NCBI GenBank assembly: GCA_016699715.1
Contig: CP065007.1
Coordinates: forward strand, 3,359,001 to 3,423,000
DNA: 64,000 bases
Source: Candidatus Competibacteraceae bacterium
Lineage (GTDB): Bacteria > Pseudomonadota > Gammaproteobacteria > Competibacterales > Competibacteraceae
Reading direction: 5' to 3'
Below, piece after piece: positions 15,857 to 25,006 of this stretch; within the stretch, counting starts at the first letter, position 1; each line of letters begins with the position of its first letter. The notes beneath the pieces are model-generated. The model worked only from the letters and a program-made list of their open reading frames with translations. It did no database searches and was not told where the DNA came from. The position numbers and the translations under genes are program-made.

Positions 15857-16644
15857 GCGCTGCCCGGCTCCATATCGTTGCCCGCGATGGTCGGGCCAAG
15901 GCGCGCGTAAATATCCCCGGACCGGCCGATCCGAGCCACGGCATCCAGCCATTCCAGCAGTTGCGGGGCATCCAGCCATTCCTCTGACTGCAAGCGCTGC
16001 GTCTCTCCGACCGACCCGTTGAATCGGTACGGCCCGAGTCGGGCCAGATAGGTCACGCAATCCCGCGCCAGATCCAGACAGGCCGGGATGTACTCGAATG
16101 AAAGAGCCGGAATCGCTTGCGACAACCCCTTCAGCACCTCCAGTTCGTATCCCTCGACATCAATCTTGCAGAACGCCGGCAAGCCGTGTTCGGCAATCAG
16201 TCGATCCAATGTCGTCACTGTGACCGGAACCCGCTCGTCCCAGCGCACGCCAGCAAACCCGCGATCCTGATGAACCGCCGCGATCCAGGCCGGTGACAGG
16301 CTGGTCACGGTTGGCGTGCGGGCGCTGACGAGCAGCTCGGCAATGCCGGGCGCGGCCCCCACCGCCTGCTCGATCAGGGTGATATGCGACAAATCGCCGT
16401 ACCAGCGGCGCAGCAGGGCCATGCATTCCGGTTGCGGTTCCACGGCGAGGATGCGGGCGCCCAGCGGCGTCCAGGCCCGCAGCCGGCTACCGACGTGGGC
16501 GCCGATATCGAAGCACAGATCGCCCGGCCGGATGAACTGGGCGTAGAACCGGGTCAGCCGACGCCGCTGCAGCGGGATGGCGTGGTACATCAGCACGGAG
16601 CGCCACAGCCCCAGGCGGTGCACGAAACGGGTTTTGGACATCAT
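15853..16644 (-). CDS. FkbM-family methyltransferase
   Basis: This protein of about 263 residues has a class I SAM-binding core. Motif I is DLCFDIGAHVGSRLRAW, the acidic residue after strand 2 is in ILAVEPQPECM, and the FkbM hallmark FCKIDVEGYELEVLKGL is present. FkbM enzymes methylate oxygen on glycans, polyketides or lipids (family knowledge). Start at ATG 16644 with AGGA five bases upstream; the overlapping frame back to 16728 is not needed. It lies 7 bp downstream of the ZIP-like gene and is coupled to the RibD-like gene, so the four genes form one operon. Confidence 0.88.
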   Translation of the reverse strand: MMSKTRFVHRLGLWRSVLMYHAIPLQRRRLTRFYAQFIRPGDLCFDIGAHVGSRLRAWTPLGARILAVEPQPECMALLRRWYGDLSHITLIEQAVGAAPGIAELLVSARTPTVTSLSPAWIAAVHQDRGFAGVRWDERVPVTVTTLDRLIAEHGLPAFCKIDVEGYELEVLKGLSQAIPALSFEYIPACLDLARDCVTYLARLGPYRFNGSVGETQRLQSEEWLDAPQLLEWLDAVARIGRSGDIYARLGPTIAGNDMEPGSA

Positions 16645-16651
16645 ACCGGTC

Positions 16652-17992
16652 CTAAACGAACGCGAACAGGAGCGCAACGAGAAAACCGGCGATGGTCGCC
16701 AACCCCACGGCCGGACCACCATCCTCATAGGCTTCGGGCATCATCACCGACGACACCATGGCCAGGATGCCGCCACCGGCAATGGCGCCGATCACGGTCA
16801 GCAGCACCGGTGACGCCTCGGCGAGAAAGGCGCTGCTCAGCCCCCCCGTCAGTGCCGCCGCCAGTACCAGCAGGCTCCAGAGGGTAAAAATCCGTCGCGT
16901 ACTGAAACCGGCCTGCCGCATGCCCAGCGTGCTGCCGATCGCCTCCGGTACGCTCGATAGAAAGATCGCCACCAGAAAGGTGAAACGAAAGGCGTCCAGT
17001 GTTTCGAAATTGGCGCCGATAACCACCGATGCCGGGATGCCATCCAGCGTGGCGCCGAGAAACAGCGCCAGCGGTGAACCGGTGGCCGCCTGTTTGGCCA
17101 GCATCAGGTCTTGCTCCTTGCGACTTAGACGCTGCACATTGGCCAGCGCGATTTTTTGCCAGGCCGCGGCGTCGGGCCGCTCGCGCAGGGTGGCGACGTT
17201 TTGCAGCAGGCGTTGCGAGTTCAGGATTTCGACCGCTTGGCGCAGGCGGGGCGATTCGTCGAGCAGTTCGTCGAAATGCTCCTTGTCGATTTTCAGCAGC
17301 GCGACGTCGGTGATGGCGGTGACGGTGGCGGTGCGCGGTTCGCCGGTCAGCAGCGCGGTTTCTCCGAATGACTGGCCCGCCGCCAGTCGCGCCAGCGGGA
17401 TCGCGGTGGGAACAGCGGAGCTGGAAGGCTCGGAATCCACTAGCACCGCTACTTCGCCCTGGTCGATCAGATACAGCGCATCGCCGGCATCGCCCTGCCG
17501 AAAGAGGGTTTCACCGGCCGCGACCCGCACCGGCTGGATGCACAGCAGTACCTCCTCCATCTCCTCGGGCGGCAGCGAGCACAGCAGATCCACCCGCGCC
17601 AGCCGGCCCAGCAGATCGGCCGACCGCTCCCGTTTCTGGCGCAACAGGTACAGCTTGGTCAGCGCCGGGTGACGCAGGGCGGCGCCGTAACCTTCCAGCC
17701 AGCGGTTGCCCAGGGAGTACAGCACGCCGCCCGCCACGAAGCCGGCCGTGACCCAACACCAACTGACGAGGCCGCTCAGGTGGCTTTCCTCGATCAGGCG
17801 CTCCGCGCCCTCGAACGCCAGCTCCAGCGCCAGGGCCTGGATCAGCGCGCCGGTGCCGAACGCCATGATGATGGCGTTGGTTCGCCGCGACGGTCGGCCG
17901 TACAGCCCGATCACCACGCCGATCAGCAACGAGGTCATCGCCAGCGTGGCCAGCAGCGCGGCGCCGAGGATTCTGAAGGGATCGAACGGCAT
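16652..17992 (-). CDS. ZIP-like membrane protein with inserted cyclic-nucleotide-binding domain
   Basis: The 446-residue protein has three N-terminal membrane helices (about 8-30, 40-60, 76-95), a soluble insert and five C-terminal helices (about 305-445). The insert at about 125-260 is a cNMP-binding domain: LFRQGDAGDALYLIDQGEV, then the phosphate-binding cassette FGETALLTGEPRTATV at 209-224. The membrane parts follow ZIP order, with LFLGATLDGIPASVVIG (310-326) where ZIP has HNxxDG and FLSSVPEAIGS (344-354) where ZIP has HExPHE; the metal-binding His residues are replaced by Gly/Thr and Ser/Ala. It may therefore not carry Zn or Fe in the usual way. It lies 9 bp after the AI-2E-type gene. Confidence 0.8.
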   Translation of the reverse strand: MPFDPFRILGAALLATLAMTSLLIGVVIGLYGRPSRRTNAIIMAFGTGALIQALALELAFEGAERLIEESHLSGLVSWCWVTAGFVAGGVLYSLGNRWLEGYGAALRHPALTKLYLLRQKRERSADLLGRLARVDLLCSLPPEEMEEVLLCIQPVRVAAGETLFRQGDAGDALYLIDQGEVAVLVDSEPSSSAVPTAIPLARLAAGQSFGETALLTGEPRTATVTAITDVALLKIDKEHFDELLDESPRLRQAVEILNSQRLLQNVATLRERPDAAAWQKIALANVQRLSRKEQDLMLAKQAATGSPLALFLGATLDGIPASVVIGANFETLDAFRFTFLVAIFLSSVPEAIGSTLGMRQAGFSTRRIFTLWSLLVLAAALTGGLSSAFLAEASPVLLTVIGAIAGGGILAMVSSVMMPEAYEDGGPAVGLATIAGFLVALLFAFV

Positions 17993-18001
17993 GAGTCGCG
18001 C

Positions 18002-19102
18002 TTACTCGGGGGATGCCGGCACGGAAGGTCCCTGACCGGAGTTCGGCTCCTGGAGCCAGGCCAGCAGCAGCGTGTGGGCAATCACCACCAGGGTCGGACC
18101 CAGGAATATGCCGATCAGGCCAAAAGCCAGCAAGCCGCCGATCACTCCGGCGAACACCAGCGTCAGCGGCATGCGGATGCCACGAGTCATGAGCAGGGGG
18201 CGCAAGATGTTGTCCAGCCCACCCACCACCAGGCTCCAGCCGGCCATGAACAGCGCCCAACCGGTATCGCCTTGCCCCCAGTACAACCAGCCCGCCACCA
18301 CCAGCAACGGCAGCGCCGCGCCGATCTGGGCGATGGCCAGCAAGAAGCAAATGAAGGTGATCAGCACCGCCAGCGGCGCGCCGACCAGCAGCAAACCCAC
18401 CAGTGCCAGAGCCGACTGAATAATAGCGGTCAGCACCACCCCGAGCGCCACCGAGCGGATGGCCTGTCGTGCCTGGTCGCGGGCCTGGAGGGCCTGTGCT
18501 CCGCCGATGCGGCGGGCGATCCGTTCGGTGAGCGCATCCAGGGCAGTACCGTTGGCATGGAACACCAGCGAGAACACCACCACCAGCAGCAATTGCAGGA
18601 ACAGCGCGCCCATCGTGCCCACTTGCCGGAACAGCCAGCGGCTGCTCTTTTGCAGTTCCGGCGCGAGCCGCGCCCGCAGGCTTTGGGTGTTATCGACGGC
18701 TTCCCGCCATTGTTTCGCCAGCCCGGAACCGACCAGCGGCAGATCCGCCAGCAGTGCCGGTGGCTCGTCGGGAATCTTTTCGACGGCGGCCTTGGCATCG
18801 ACCACCAGCGTCTCGCCATGGGTAACGAGCGCGGCGATACCGGCCAGCAGCGGCCCGATCAGCACGCCGATCAGAATCAATGCCAACAGCAGCGTGCACG
18901 CCAGCCGGTTCCAGCGAAAACGCTGTTGCAACCACGCCAGCCCCGGCCACGCCGAGATCACGATGAACGCGCTCCACAGCAGGCTGGGCAGAAACGGCCG
19001 CAGGATGTACAGCACGGCAAGCACCAGCGAACCGACGATGACCAGCCGCAAGGCGGTCCGAACCGGTTCGGAAAGGGCGGGGGACGAATCGACGGTATTC
19101 AT
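18002..19102 (-). CDS. AI-2E family (PerM/YdiK-type) membrane protein
   Basis: This 366-residue protein has about eight membrane helices and the family pattern: an N-terminal pair (VIVGSLVLAVLYILRPFLP), a central amphipathic region, then VVLTAIIQSALALVGLLLVG and FLLAIAQIGAALPLLVVAG with the conserved C-terminal FLGPTLVVIAHTLL. Members export small molecules or act as Na+/H+ antiporters; the AI-2 link is proven for few. ATG 19102 is supported by GGAGAG seven bases upstream, while the frame extends to 19156 without a site. It is the first gene of the operon running to 14945. Confidence 0.88.
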   Translation of the reverse strand: MNTVDSSPALSEPVRTALRLVIVGSLVLAVLYILRPFLPSLLWSAFIVISAWPGLAWLQQRFRWNRLACTLLLALILIGVLIGPLLAGIAALVTHGETLVVDAKAAVEKIPDEPPALLADLPLVGSGLAKQWREAVDNTQSLRARLAPELQKSSRWLFRQVGTMGALFLQLLLVVVFSLVFHANGTALDALTERIARRIGGAQALQARDQARQAIRSVALGVVLTAIIQSALALVGLLLVGAPLAVLITFICFLLAIAQIGAALPLLVVAGWLYWGQGDTGWALFMAGWSLVVGGLDNILRPLLMTRGIRMPLTLVFAGVIGGLLAFGLIGIFLGPTLVVIAHTLLLAWLQEPNSGQGPSVPASPE

Positions 19103-19297
19103 GCGGCGGCTCTCCGGCGGCGAACCGGCAAGCAGGGGAGGTTGCGGCCGGTTCACGCGGGTGGCGACGGGTTGGATTACAGTTTGTAAGTATAAGCACT
19201 GTTCCGCGCGGCTTCGTCGGTCGGGGTTGTGGTAAAGGGGGTATTGGTGAAGTGTTGAGGGAGACGCCCCCCAATGTGTCGCCAGGACTTCCCGACG

Positions 19298-22200
19298 CTA
19301 TTGAGAACCCGTGATAAGCCGCACGGCTTCGGCGGGTTGGCCCAATCGCTCGTGACAGCGCCTCAAATTCCGAGCGCGGCGCTCTACCGTAGCGTCCACT
19401 TCCAGGCCCCGTTCATAACACGCCCGAGCTATTGACCAATCCTCCATCTTTTCCCAGTAGTCGCCGATTTCATCCAGGCACTTTAGATACCGGTTGCGCA
19501 AGTGATCCCGAGTCTGCATCGCCCAAGGCTCCGGGTCCTGGCCTAGAAACGGGCCATGATAGGCACGAAGGAGTACATCGGTCGCGGTCGCTAAATCCGC
19601 TGGCGCAATTCCTCCATTCGTTTCACAAGCCCGCGCCAGGGTTTGATTAATGTGGCGTTCCAGACACCACACGTCGACCCAGCAATAGCGCGAGTCCAGG
19701 GACAAGCGGCCGTCTCGCACGCTCAAGGCGTGTTCGTGACTTAGCAAGCGGCGTAGCCGGTGGAGCGTGGTGGCCAGGGTTTGCTGGGCCGCATCGCCTT
19801 CCGCATCCGGCCACAGCACATCGGCAATGCGCGCCTGGCTGACGTCTCGCCCACCCCAAGCGATAAGAATTTTTAGCAATTCCAGCGGCTTGTGCTGCAC
19901 CTTTCGGCCGAAGGTCACCGGTTGATCGTCCACCAGCAACGCGAAGCGCCCCAGGGTGTAAATCTTCACCGACCAAGGCCAGCGTTCCGACATCGCGGCG
20001 GTCAGATCGGGCAGCAATCCCCGCTTGCGGATCAGAGTTTGGACGTATTCGACTTCGATGTCGGCGTCCAGCGCCACCGCGCAGAGCCGGGCCACATCGT
20101 CCGGCTTGAAGAAAGAGAAAAAAATGTAGCCCTGCACGCGCGCCAGCGCGAGCGCCAAGCGCAGCAGTCGCAGGCTACGGGCCTTCTGACCCCAGGCCAG
20201 GGCAAACTGCGCGGCGGCCAAGGCGCGTAAGAAGGTTGCGACTTGGCTGTGCGTCGCCCTGATCCAGGGGCGCATGCCGGCCAAGTGCCGCAAGGCGTCC
20301 GAGCGATGGCCCAAGCTGGCTTGTACCTGCGCCAAGCCCAAATGGATGATTGCGGTGGTATGGTAAAATATGCGACGAGCCACTCGCAGGGTTTGCTCCA
20401 ATAGCTCCAAGGCTTCGGGCAGGCGTCCGGATTGCCAGGCTTCCCAAGCAGTCAGAGTATCGTAGAGGACACGTTCCAGAGGCCGGAAGGACTTCTGTAA
20501 TCGCGTGTACCGCTCCAGCGCCGCCCGGCTAGCCTCCAGCCGTCCGGCACTCAGGTTGGCATGCACAAAAGCCGATAAAAGGATGCCTTTAAAAAGGTTG
20601 GCTCCGTGTTCGACGGCGGTGGACCACCCCACCTCGGCAATGGCGAGACACTGCGTCAAATCGCCTTCGTACCAGTATTGATAGCAGAATTCTCCCCAAT
20701 ACCAGGCGCAACGCAGTACCGGTTCGACGTGGGTGGCATCCGTGTTGGCGGCGCGTAGAATGCTCAGCGCCCAGGCGGCCTTACCGTGCTGGCCGACGTT
20801 CCAGATGTAGTGGAGCAACAGCGTATTTAGCGAGACCAGATACAAATCCGGCGGGCAGTCGGTTTGCAACAGCCGGGTGATGCGCCGTTCCCAGTCGGCG
20901 AATTCCGGGTGCTCCGGCCGGGCGTGGACCAGGAGATTAAATACCCCGCAGGTGACCCGTGCTTCGAGGGCGGTAGAGGGAAAGCTCGGATAGCGGGTCC
21001 GCAATCGTTCGAATTCCACCATCCAACCGCCGGCGGCCTGAAAATTATCCCAGGCCAAACCGTAGGTATCGGTGATGGCCGACCACGCCAGCCACAGACC
21101 AGCGACGTCGCCGGCGTGTTTGAAACGACGGTAGGCCCGAACCAAGGTGGTGCGGGCGGCGACCGCATCGCGGTGCAACTGGCATTGCCCCAGCCAAAAC
21201 AGCAACCAGGGTGACCGATCGCGAATCGCCGGCGGGAAACGGTTCAGCCAAACTTCCAACAATTGGCCGCGACCTTGCCGCAGCAGCGGTTCGGCCTGTT
21301 GAATCACCAGTCGGCTGAGCCGTTCCCAGTCGCCCAGCGCCTGCCAAAGTTCGACCGCCGCGCTGATCTCGCCAGCCGTTTCGAGAAGCACCGCCGCCTG
21401 ACGCTGATCTTGTTCGCGCTCCATGGCGCTGAATGCCTCGCGTCCGCGATTCAGCAGGAAATCACGAAAGAGATCGTGATACTGATAGGTCGTGATTCGG
21501 GTCGCCGCATCGGACCCAGCGATTTCACCCCGGAAGGTGAAAGAGTGACATCGCACGAGTGCCTCCAGCAGCGTCTCTGCTCCCTCGTCACCGGTCAGTT
21601 GCTCGGCCATGGCGGCGGTCATCTTTGGCAACAGGGCAGTCTTGAGGAGAAAGCTTTGCAGCGCTGGATCGAGTTGGTTCCACACCTCGACGGCGAAGTA
21701 GTCGAAGAGCAGTTCGGTCGTCGCCAGCGGCGGCGGGGTCCGGGTCGGGTGGGAACGCCGCAACAGCAGATTCAAGCCAGCCGCCCAGCCCTGCGCCCGT
21801 TCGTTCAACGATTGCACCTCGGCCGCGGTCAAGCGGTGTTCGGTCTGTAACCCGGCAATCCCTTCAGCTTCCGCCTGGGTGAGACGCAATTCCTCGGCGG
21901 CGATGATTGTCAATTGACCGTGCAAGCGGGCTCGCGTCAGTGCCGGCGGGGGTTCTCCTCGGCTGGTGATCAAGCAGCGCACCCCGGCAGGCAGATGATC
22001 CAACACTTCCGCCCAGACCGCATGCAGCGGTGACGCTGCCGGAAGACGGTGATAATTGTCGAACAGCAGGACGAAGGGAGCACGGAGCGACTGACCCAGC
22101 GCCTGCACGTAGCGGCGAGTAAAGGTGGGTAAGTTGTCTTGATACTCCGGGGTGAGCAGCGGTAAAGCTGCATTGGCGACTTGCGCGGTTACCGCGATCC

Positions 22201-22492
22201 CAAGGTAATAGAAGAAGGTTGCCGGGTCCGCATCGTCTTCATCGAACTGGTACCACAAGCAGGGGATTCCACGCGCCTCCACGTAACTCGCCGCCAGCGT
22301 GGTCTTGCCGTAACCTCCCGGCGCGCCGATCCAGGCACAGGGCCGATCGGCGAATGCGTCCAGCCGCTCGAACAACCGTCCACGAGGGAAAACCAGTGGC
22401 AGCCAGGGTTGGTCCAGTTTGGCCAACGCGGTGGAGGGTATGAATCGGTTTGCCTCTCGATACTCCACGACCTGACACCTTGACAGATGCAA
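19298..22492 (-). CDS. MalT-like ATPase regulator with SARP-type DNA-binding and BTAD C-terminus
   Basis: This is a 1064-residue STAND-type transcription factor. Walker A is GAPGGYGKT at 56-64 and Walker B VLLFDN at 141-146, then LITSRGEPP in the sensor region, as in MalT. Helical TPR-like repeats fill roughly 370-820. From about 842 the C-terminus is not the LuxR HTH of MalT but an OmpR-like winged helix (YTLGRFALLVDDQPV to ARIADVLWPD) followed by a bacterial transcriptional activator domain (about 940-1064; DLATATDVLLRAYHGPFLGQ, WSIARACYERGLEVD). Its signal is unknown. It is divergent from a LuxR-type gene across 159 bp. The start at 22492 lacks a strong site and could be a little further in. 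Confidence 0.88.
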   Translation of the reverse strand: MHLSRCQVVEYREANRFIPSTALAKLDQPWLPLVFPRGRLFERLDAFADRPCAWIGAPGGYGKTTLAASYVEARGIPCLWYQFDEDDADPATFFYYLGIAVTAQVANAALPLLTPEYQDNLPTFTRRYVQALGQSLRAPFVLLFDNYHRLPAASPLHAVWAEVLDHLPAGVRCLITSRGEPPPALTRARLHGQLTIIAAEELRLTQAEAEGIAGLQTEHRLTAAEVQSLNERAQGWAAGLNLLLRRSHPTRTPPPLATTELLFDYFAVEVWNQLDPALQSFLLKTALLPKMTAAMAEQLTGDEGAETLLEALVRCHSFTFRGEIAGSDAATRITTYQYHDLFRDFLLNRGREAFSAMEREQDQRQAAVLLETAGEISAAVELWQALGDWERLSRLVIQQAEPLLRQGRGQLLEVWLNRFPPAIRDRSPWLLFWLGQCQLHRDAVAARTTLVRAYRRFKHAGDVAGLWLAWSAITDTYGLAWDNFQAAGGWMVEFERLRTRYPSFPSTALEARVTCGVFNLLVHARPEHPEFADWERRITRLLQTDCPPDLYLVSLNTLLLHYIWNVGQHGKAAWALSILRAANTDATHVEPVLRCAWYWGEFCYQYWYEGDLTQCLAIAEVGWSTAVEHGANLFKGILLSAFVHANLSAGRLEASRAALERYTRLQKSFRPLERVLYDTLTAWEAWQSGRLPEALELLEQTLRVARRIFYHTTAIIHLGLAQVQASLGHRSDALRHLAGMRPWIRATHSQVATFLRALAAAQFALAWGQKARSLRLLRLALALARVQGYIFFSFFKPDDVARLCAVALDADIEVEYVQTLIRKRGLLPDLTAAMSERWPWSVKIYTLGRFALLVDDQPVTFGRKVQHKPLELLKILIAWGGRDVSQARIADVLWPDAEGDAAQQTLATTLHRLRRLLSHEHALSVRDGRLSLDSRYCWVDVWCLERHINQTLARACETNGGIAPADLATATDVLLRAYHGPFLGQDPEPWAMQTRDHLRNRYLKCLDEIGDYWEKMEDWSIARACYERGLEVDATVERRARNLRRCHERLGQPAEAVRLITGSQ

Positions 22493-22581
22493 TGTAGGCA
22501 GCGATATCCCACCTAATCAATCAACTACTCAAAAAATTTGAGCACCTGATTAAAAAGCTAACTATAAAATTATGGGAATGC

Positions 22582-22601
22582 TGTCCCCTTAACAGGGGAC
22601 A
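22582..22601 (+). promoter_or_regulatory. Perfect palindrome between divergent regulators
   Basis: TGTCCCCT (22582-22589), a 4-bp centre TAAC, and AGGGGACA (22594-22601) form a perfect 8-bp dyad in an otherwise AT-rich divergent promoter region. No U-tract follows. It is a good candidate operator for one of the two flanking regulators. Confidence 0.5.
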
Positions 22602-22651
22602 TTTATAATAATGCAATATTAATGATTCTAATGTAACTAAATAGGTCGGCG

Positions 22652-23782
22652 ATGAAACGCGCCAAAGCCCTTGCCTCTCTGCGTCAATTATGCTGCCTGG
22701 GTCTGAGCCGGGAGATTCTGATTCCGGAAGTGCTACGCGCCTTGCACGCCTTCATTCCTTCGGAAAGTAATGTGTATACAGGAGTCAACGAACACATACT
22801 GCCGACATTCGTGATTCCCGAGTATGTGATCCCGGAGGTCATGGAAGCCGTCAAAAGCGAGTGGAATCGGCTTTATGTCAAGCCCTATCACTCACGGTCG
22901 GTCGATTGGTACCGTCATCATCGCATGATGACGGATATGCGCATCTTGGACGAACGGTTTTACCGAAGCGATTTTTATCATGTAGTGTTCCGGCCCTATA
23001 AACACCATTACAGAGTGCAGGCGAAAGTTTGTGATTATGGTGCCATGATCGGTGGCATCTCACTGGCCCGCTCCCAGCACCAGCAACCGTTTGACGCTGA
23101 AGATATCCAGCAACTCAGGCGTCTGCTGCCTTATGTGGAACATGGCTTGCGGGCGCGCAACGAACCAGTTGTGGATTATGTGGATAGTGGCCAAACCGGG
23201 TTAGTGATCCTGACGCGCAACGGTTCGGTTGTTCATCTCAGTGATTCGGCCCGACACTTGCTATTCCTGGCCACCTATGGCGCGGTCCCGGTAGGACAAG
23301 AGCATGGTGGCCTTGCGGTCACGGTGCCGCCGGTATTACGGCAACTCTGCGCCAATCTCGATGGAATTTTTCAGGGCTTGGATGCGCCTCCGCCGAGCTT
23401 TTCCCACACCAACGGCAGCGGTCGGTTCGTCTTCCGTGCCTACTGGCTGCAACCACCCACGATTCACCTGGGGCTGGATGCGCGGGCTCATCCTCCCAGC
23501 GAGGACGGCTTGATGGGTGTGCTGATCGAGCATCAGGAACCGCTGCGGCTGCAACTCCATCGCAAGCTGCAAGGCTGGCGCCTGTCCCCCCGGGAACAGG
23601 AAGTCGGTCTGGCGCTGGCCGAAGGTCTCTCGCAGACCGCCATCGCGGCGCGGTTGAACGTGAGCGTTCAAACCCTGGTGACTTATGTGCGCCGCCTGTA
23701 CGCCAAGCTCGAAGTCCACAATCGCGCGGAGTTGCTCGACAAACTGCGAACCCGCCCGCCGACCAGTATCAAGATGGCGTGA
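22652..23782 (+). CDS. LuxR-type transcriptional regulator
   Basis: The 376-residue protein ends in a typical LuxR/GerE helix-turn-helix at about 305-365: LSPREQEVGLALAEGLSQTAIAARLNVS with the Thr-Val recognition helix TLVTYVRRLYAKLEVHNRAEL (both parts shown only as motifs). The first 290 residues do not match an autoinducer or receiver domain; they contain a possible GAF/PAS-like segment (VDYVDSGQTGLVILTRNGSV). The stop is followed by 149 bp before the next gene. No SD is obvious before the ATG at 22652. Its divergent pairing with the MalT/SARP-like gene suggests cross-regulation; inference only. Confidence 0.85.
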   Translation: MKRAKALASLRQLCCLGLSREILIPEVLRALHAFIPSESNVYTGVNEHILPTFVIPEYVIPEVMEAVKSEWNRLYVKPYHSRSVDWYRHHRMMTDMRILDERFYRSDFYHVVFRPYKHHYRVQAKVCDYGAMIGGISLARSQHQQPFDAEDIQQLRRLLPYVEHGLRARNEPVVDYVDSGQTGLVILTRNGSVVHLSDSARHLLFLATYGAVPVGQEHGGLAVTVPPVLRQLCANLDGIFQGLDAPPPSFSHTNGSGRFVFRAYWLQPPTIHLGLDARAHPPSEDGLMGVLIEHQEPLRLQLHRKLQGWRLSPREQEVGLALAEGLSQTAIAARLNVSVQTLVTYVRRLYAKLEVHNRAELLDKLRTRPPTSIKMA

Positions 23783-23931
23783 TTTCTTCCGGATTCCGCC
23801 GTGTTCCGGTGGAAAATCCTCGAATGGGTAAGCCATCTGTAAATTCCTTGCTTCCAAAGTAGCATCTTGGCGGTCTCGCCAGCACATCGGTGGCGTGACC
23901 GGGGTGGGTTAACCAACGAGGGAGAGGCAAG

Positions 23932-24567
23932 ATGGCTTTAAACCAAGTAGTTAAGGGAGTAAATTTCTCAAACCGACACGGTCGACCAGAACCTCAGGGA
24001 AATTTCTGTATTCGGCCGGTCATTTTGGATGTCTGCGCCCGCTATCAAGCGCACCGTATTCTTTGCCTGAGGTGCGGCAACCAGAAACCGGACCATGACA
24101 GGCAGGAGGCAGGCTGTGCCGTCGGCATGAAATGCAGTGGGAACGGCACGGCCAACTCGTTTAAATGGAGCTCGGCGAACGAATTCCCAGGAGGACGGCT
24201 TGGCAGTCCCTGCCTGGCCGAGGAGAGCGGCGTCGATCTGGTCGTGGACGTCGAAGTCAACGACCTGCACCTGAAGGCATCCGAGCTGATCGATTCGGTC
24301 GACCAATCGCTCCACCCCAAAGGTATCTTGATGATCGCGTTACCGGTCTGGGACGCCTGGGAAATGTTATGGATCACCGCGCGCGCCTGGTGGGACTATT
24401 GGAATGGGAGCGATGCCCGGTTCTGGTCGCGACAAGCACTGAGCGCGCTGCTGGAATCCCGCGGCTTTACCATTCTGGAGTCCATCAAGGTCAGGGTTTC
24501 CAGTCAGCGGCAAGCGATCGTTCTGGTCGCCAGAAAGACCGGCCCATCGGATCCCACAAGTGCGTAG
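23932..24567 (+). CDS. Degenerate class I SAM-dependent methyltransferase-like protein
   Basis: This 211-residue frame has a good ribosome site (GAGAGG, five bases upstream). The C-terminal half is methyltransferase-like: VDLVVDVEVNDLHLKASELI, SLHPKGILMIALPVWDAWEM and FWSRQALSALLESRGFTILE, the usual order of motif IV, post-motif helix and final strands. The N-terminal SAM-binding loop is poor: RILCLRCGNQ stands where D-x-G-x-G would be, and an unusual Cys-rich stretch follows. It may be a pseudogene or a non-catalytic relative. Its last codons run to the edge of an IS630 fragment, so the C-terminus after RKTG may be altered. Confidence 0.5.
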   Translation: MALNQVVKGVNFSNRHGRPEPQGNFCIRPVILDVCARYQAHRILCLRCGNQKPDHDRQEAGCAVGMKCSGNGTANSFKWSSANEFPGGRLGSPCLAEESGVDLVVDVEVNDLHLKASELIDSVDQSLHPKGILMIALPVWDAWEMLWITARAWWDYWNGSDARFWSRQALSALLESRGFTILESIKVRVSSQRQAIVLVARKTGPSDPTSA

Positions 24568-24832
24568 GCTTTTTCCGAAACAGCGCCGCCGTCAGCCCGT
24601 CCTCCACGAACGCCTGGTGGCGTACCCGGTACACCGTCGAAGCCCCAGGCTCCACCGCCTCGGCGATCCGGTCGTCATCCCAGCCCGGCCCGTTTGCCCC
24701 GGCATCGGCCTTGCGCAAAATCCGGGCGTGGGTCAGCACGGACGCCGCCCGCTGCCCGGTACGAATCAGGTCTTCCAGCTCGGTGCGCTCTTCATCGGTC
24801 AGACGGACTCTGTGTTTGGGCAACGGTATGAT
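24555..24832 (-). pseudogene. IS630-type transposase fragment (second lineage), N-terminal
   Basis: Minus-strand reading contains HRVRLTDEERTELEDLIRTG, LTHARILRKADAG and DDRIAEAVEPGASTVYRVRH, then FVEDGLTAALFRKK, the HTH region of common IS630 transposases. The catalytic DDE part is absent on both sides. It is GC-rich and unrelated in sequence to the AT-rich IS630 at 1-2396, so it is a remnant of an older invasion. It may have trimmed the methyltransferase-like gene at 24567. Confidence 0.75.
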
Positions 24833-25006
24833 CAGGCTCCAGGTCGAGGATACCCCTCCAGGAAAATCCAGGCGCTCTTTAAAGTCCACTCAGGTCGGGT
24901 GGAACAGTAGGTAGTTACCAAATTCAAAGAATCTGGTGCGCACGCACCTCTCCGACTGGTTGCGGGACAACTTCGATAAAAAAATAAGCTGCGAGAAACA
25001 ACCGCT

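Noticed and set aside
17669..19189. 506-codon plus-strand frame
   Set aside because: Low-complexity Gln/Arg/His sequence antisense to the AI-2E-type and ZIP-like genes; a GC-driven shadow.
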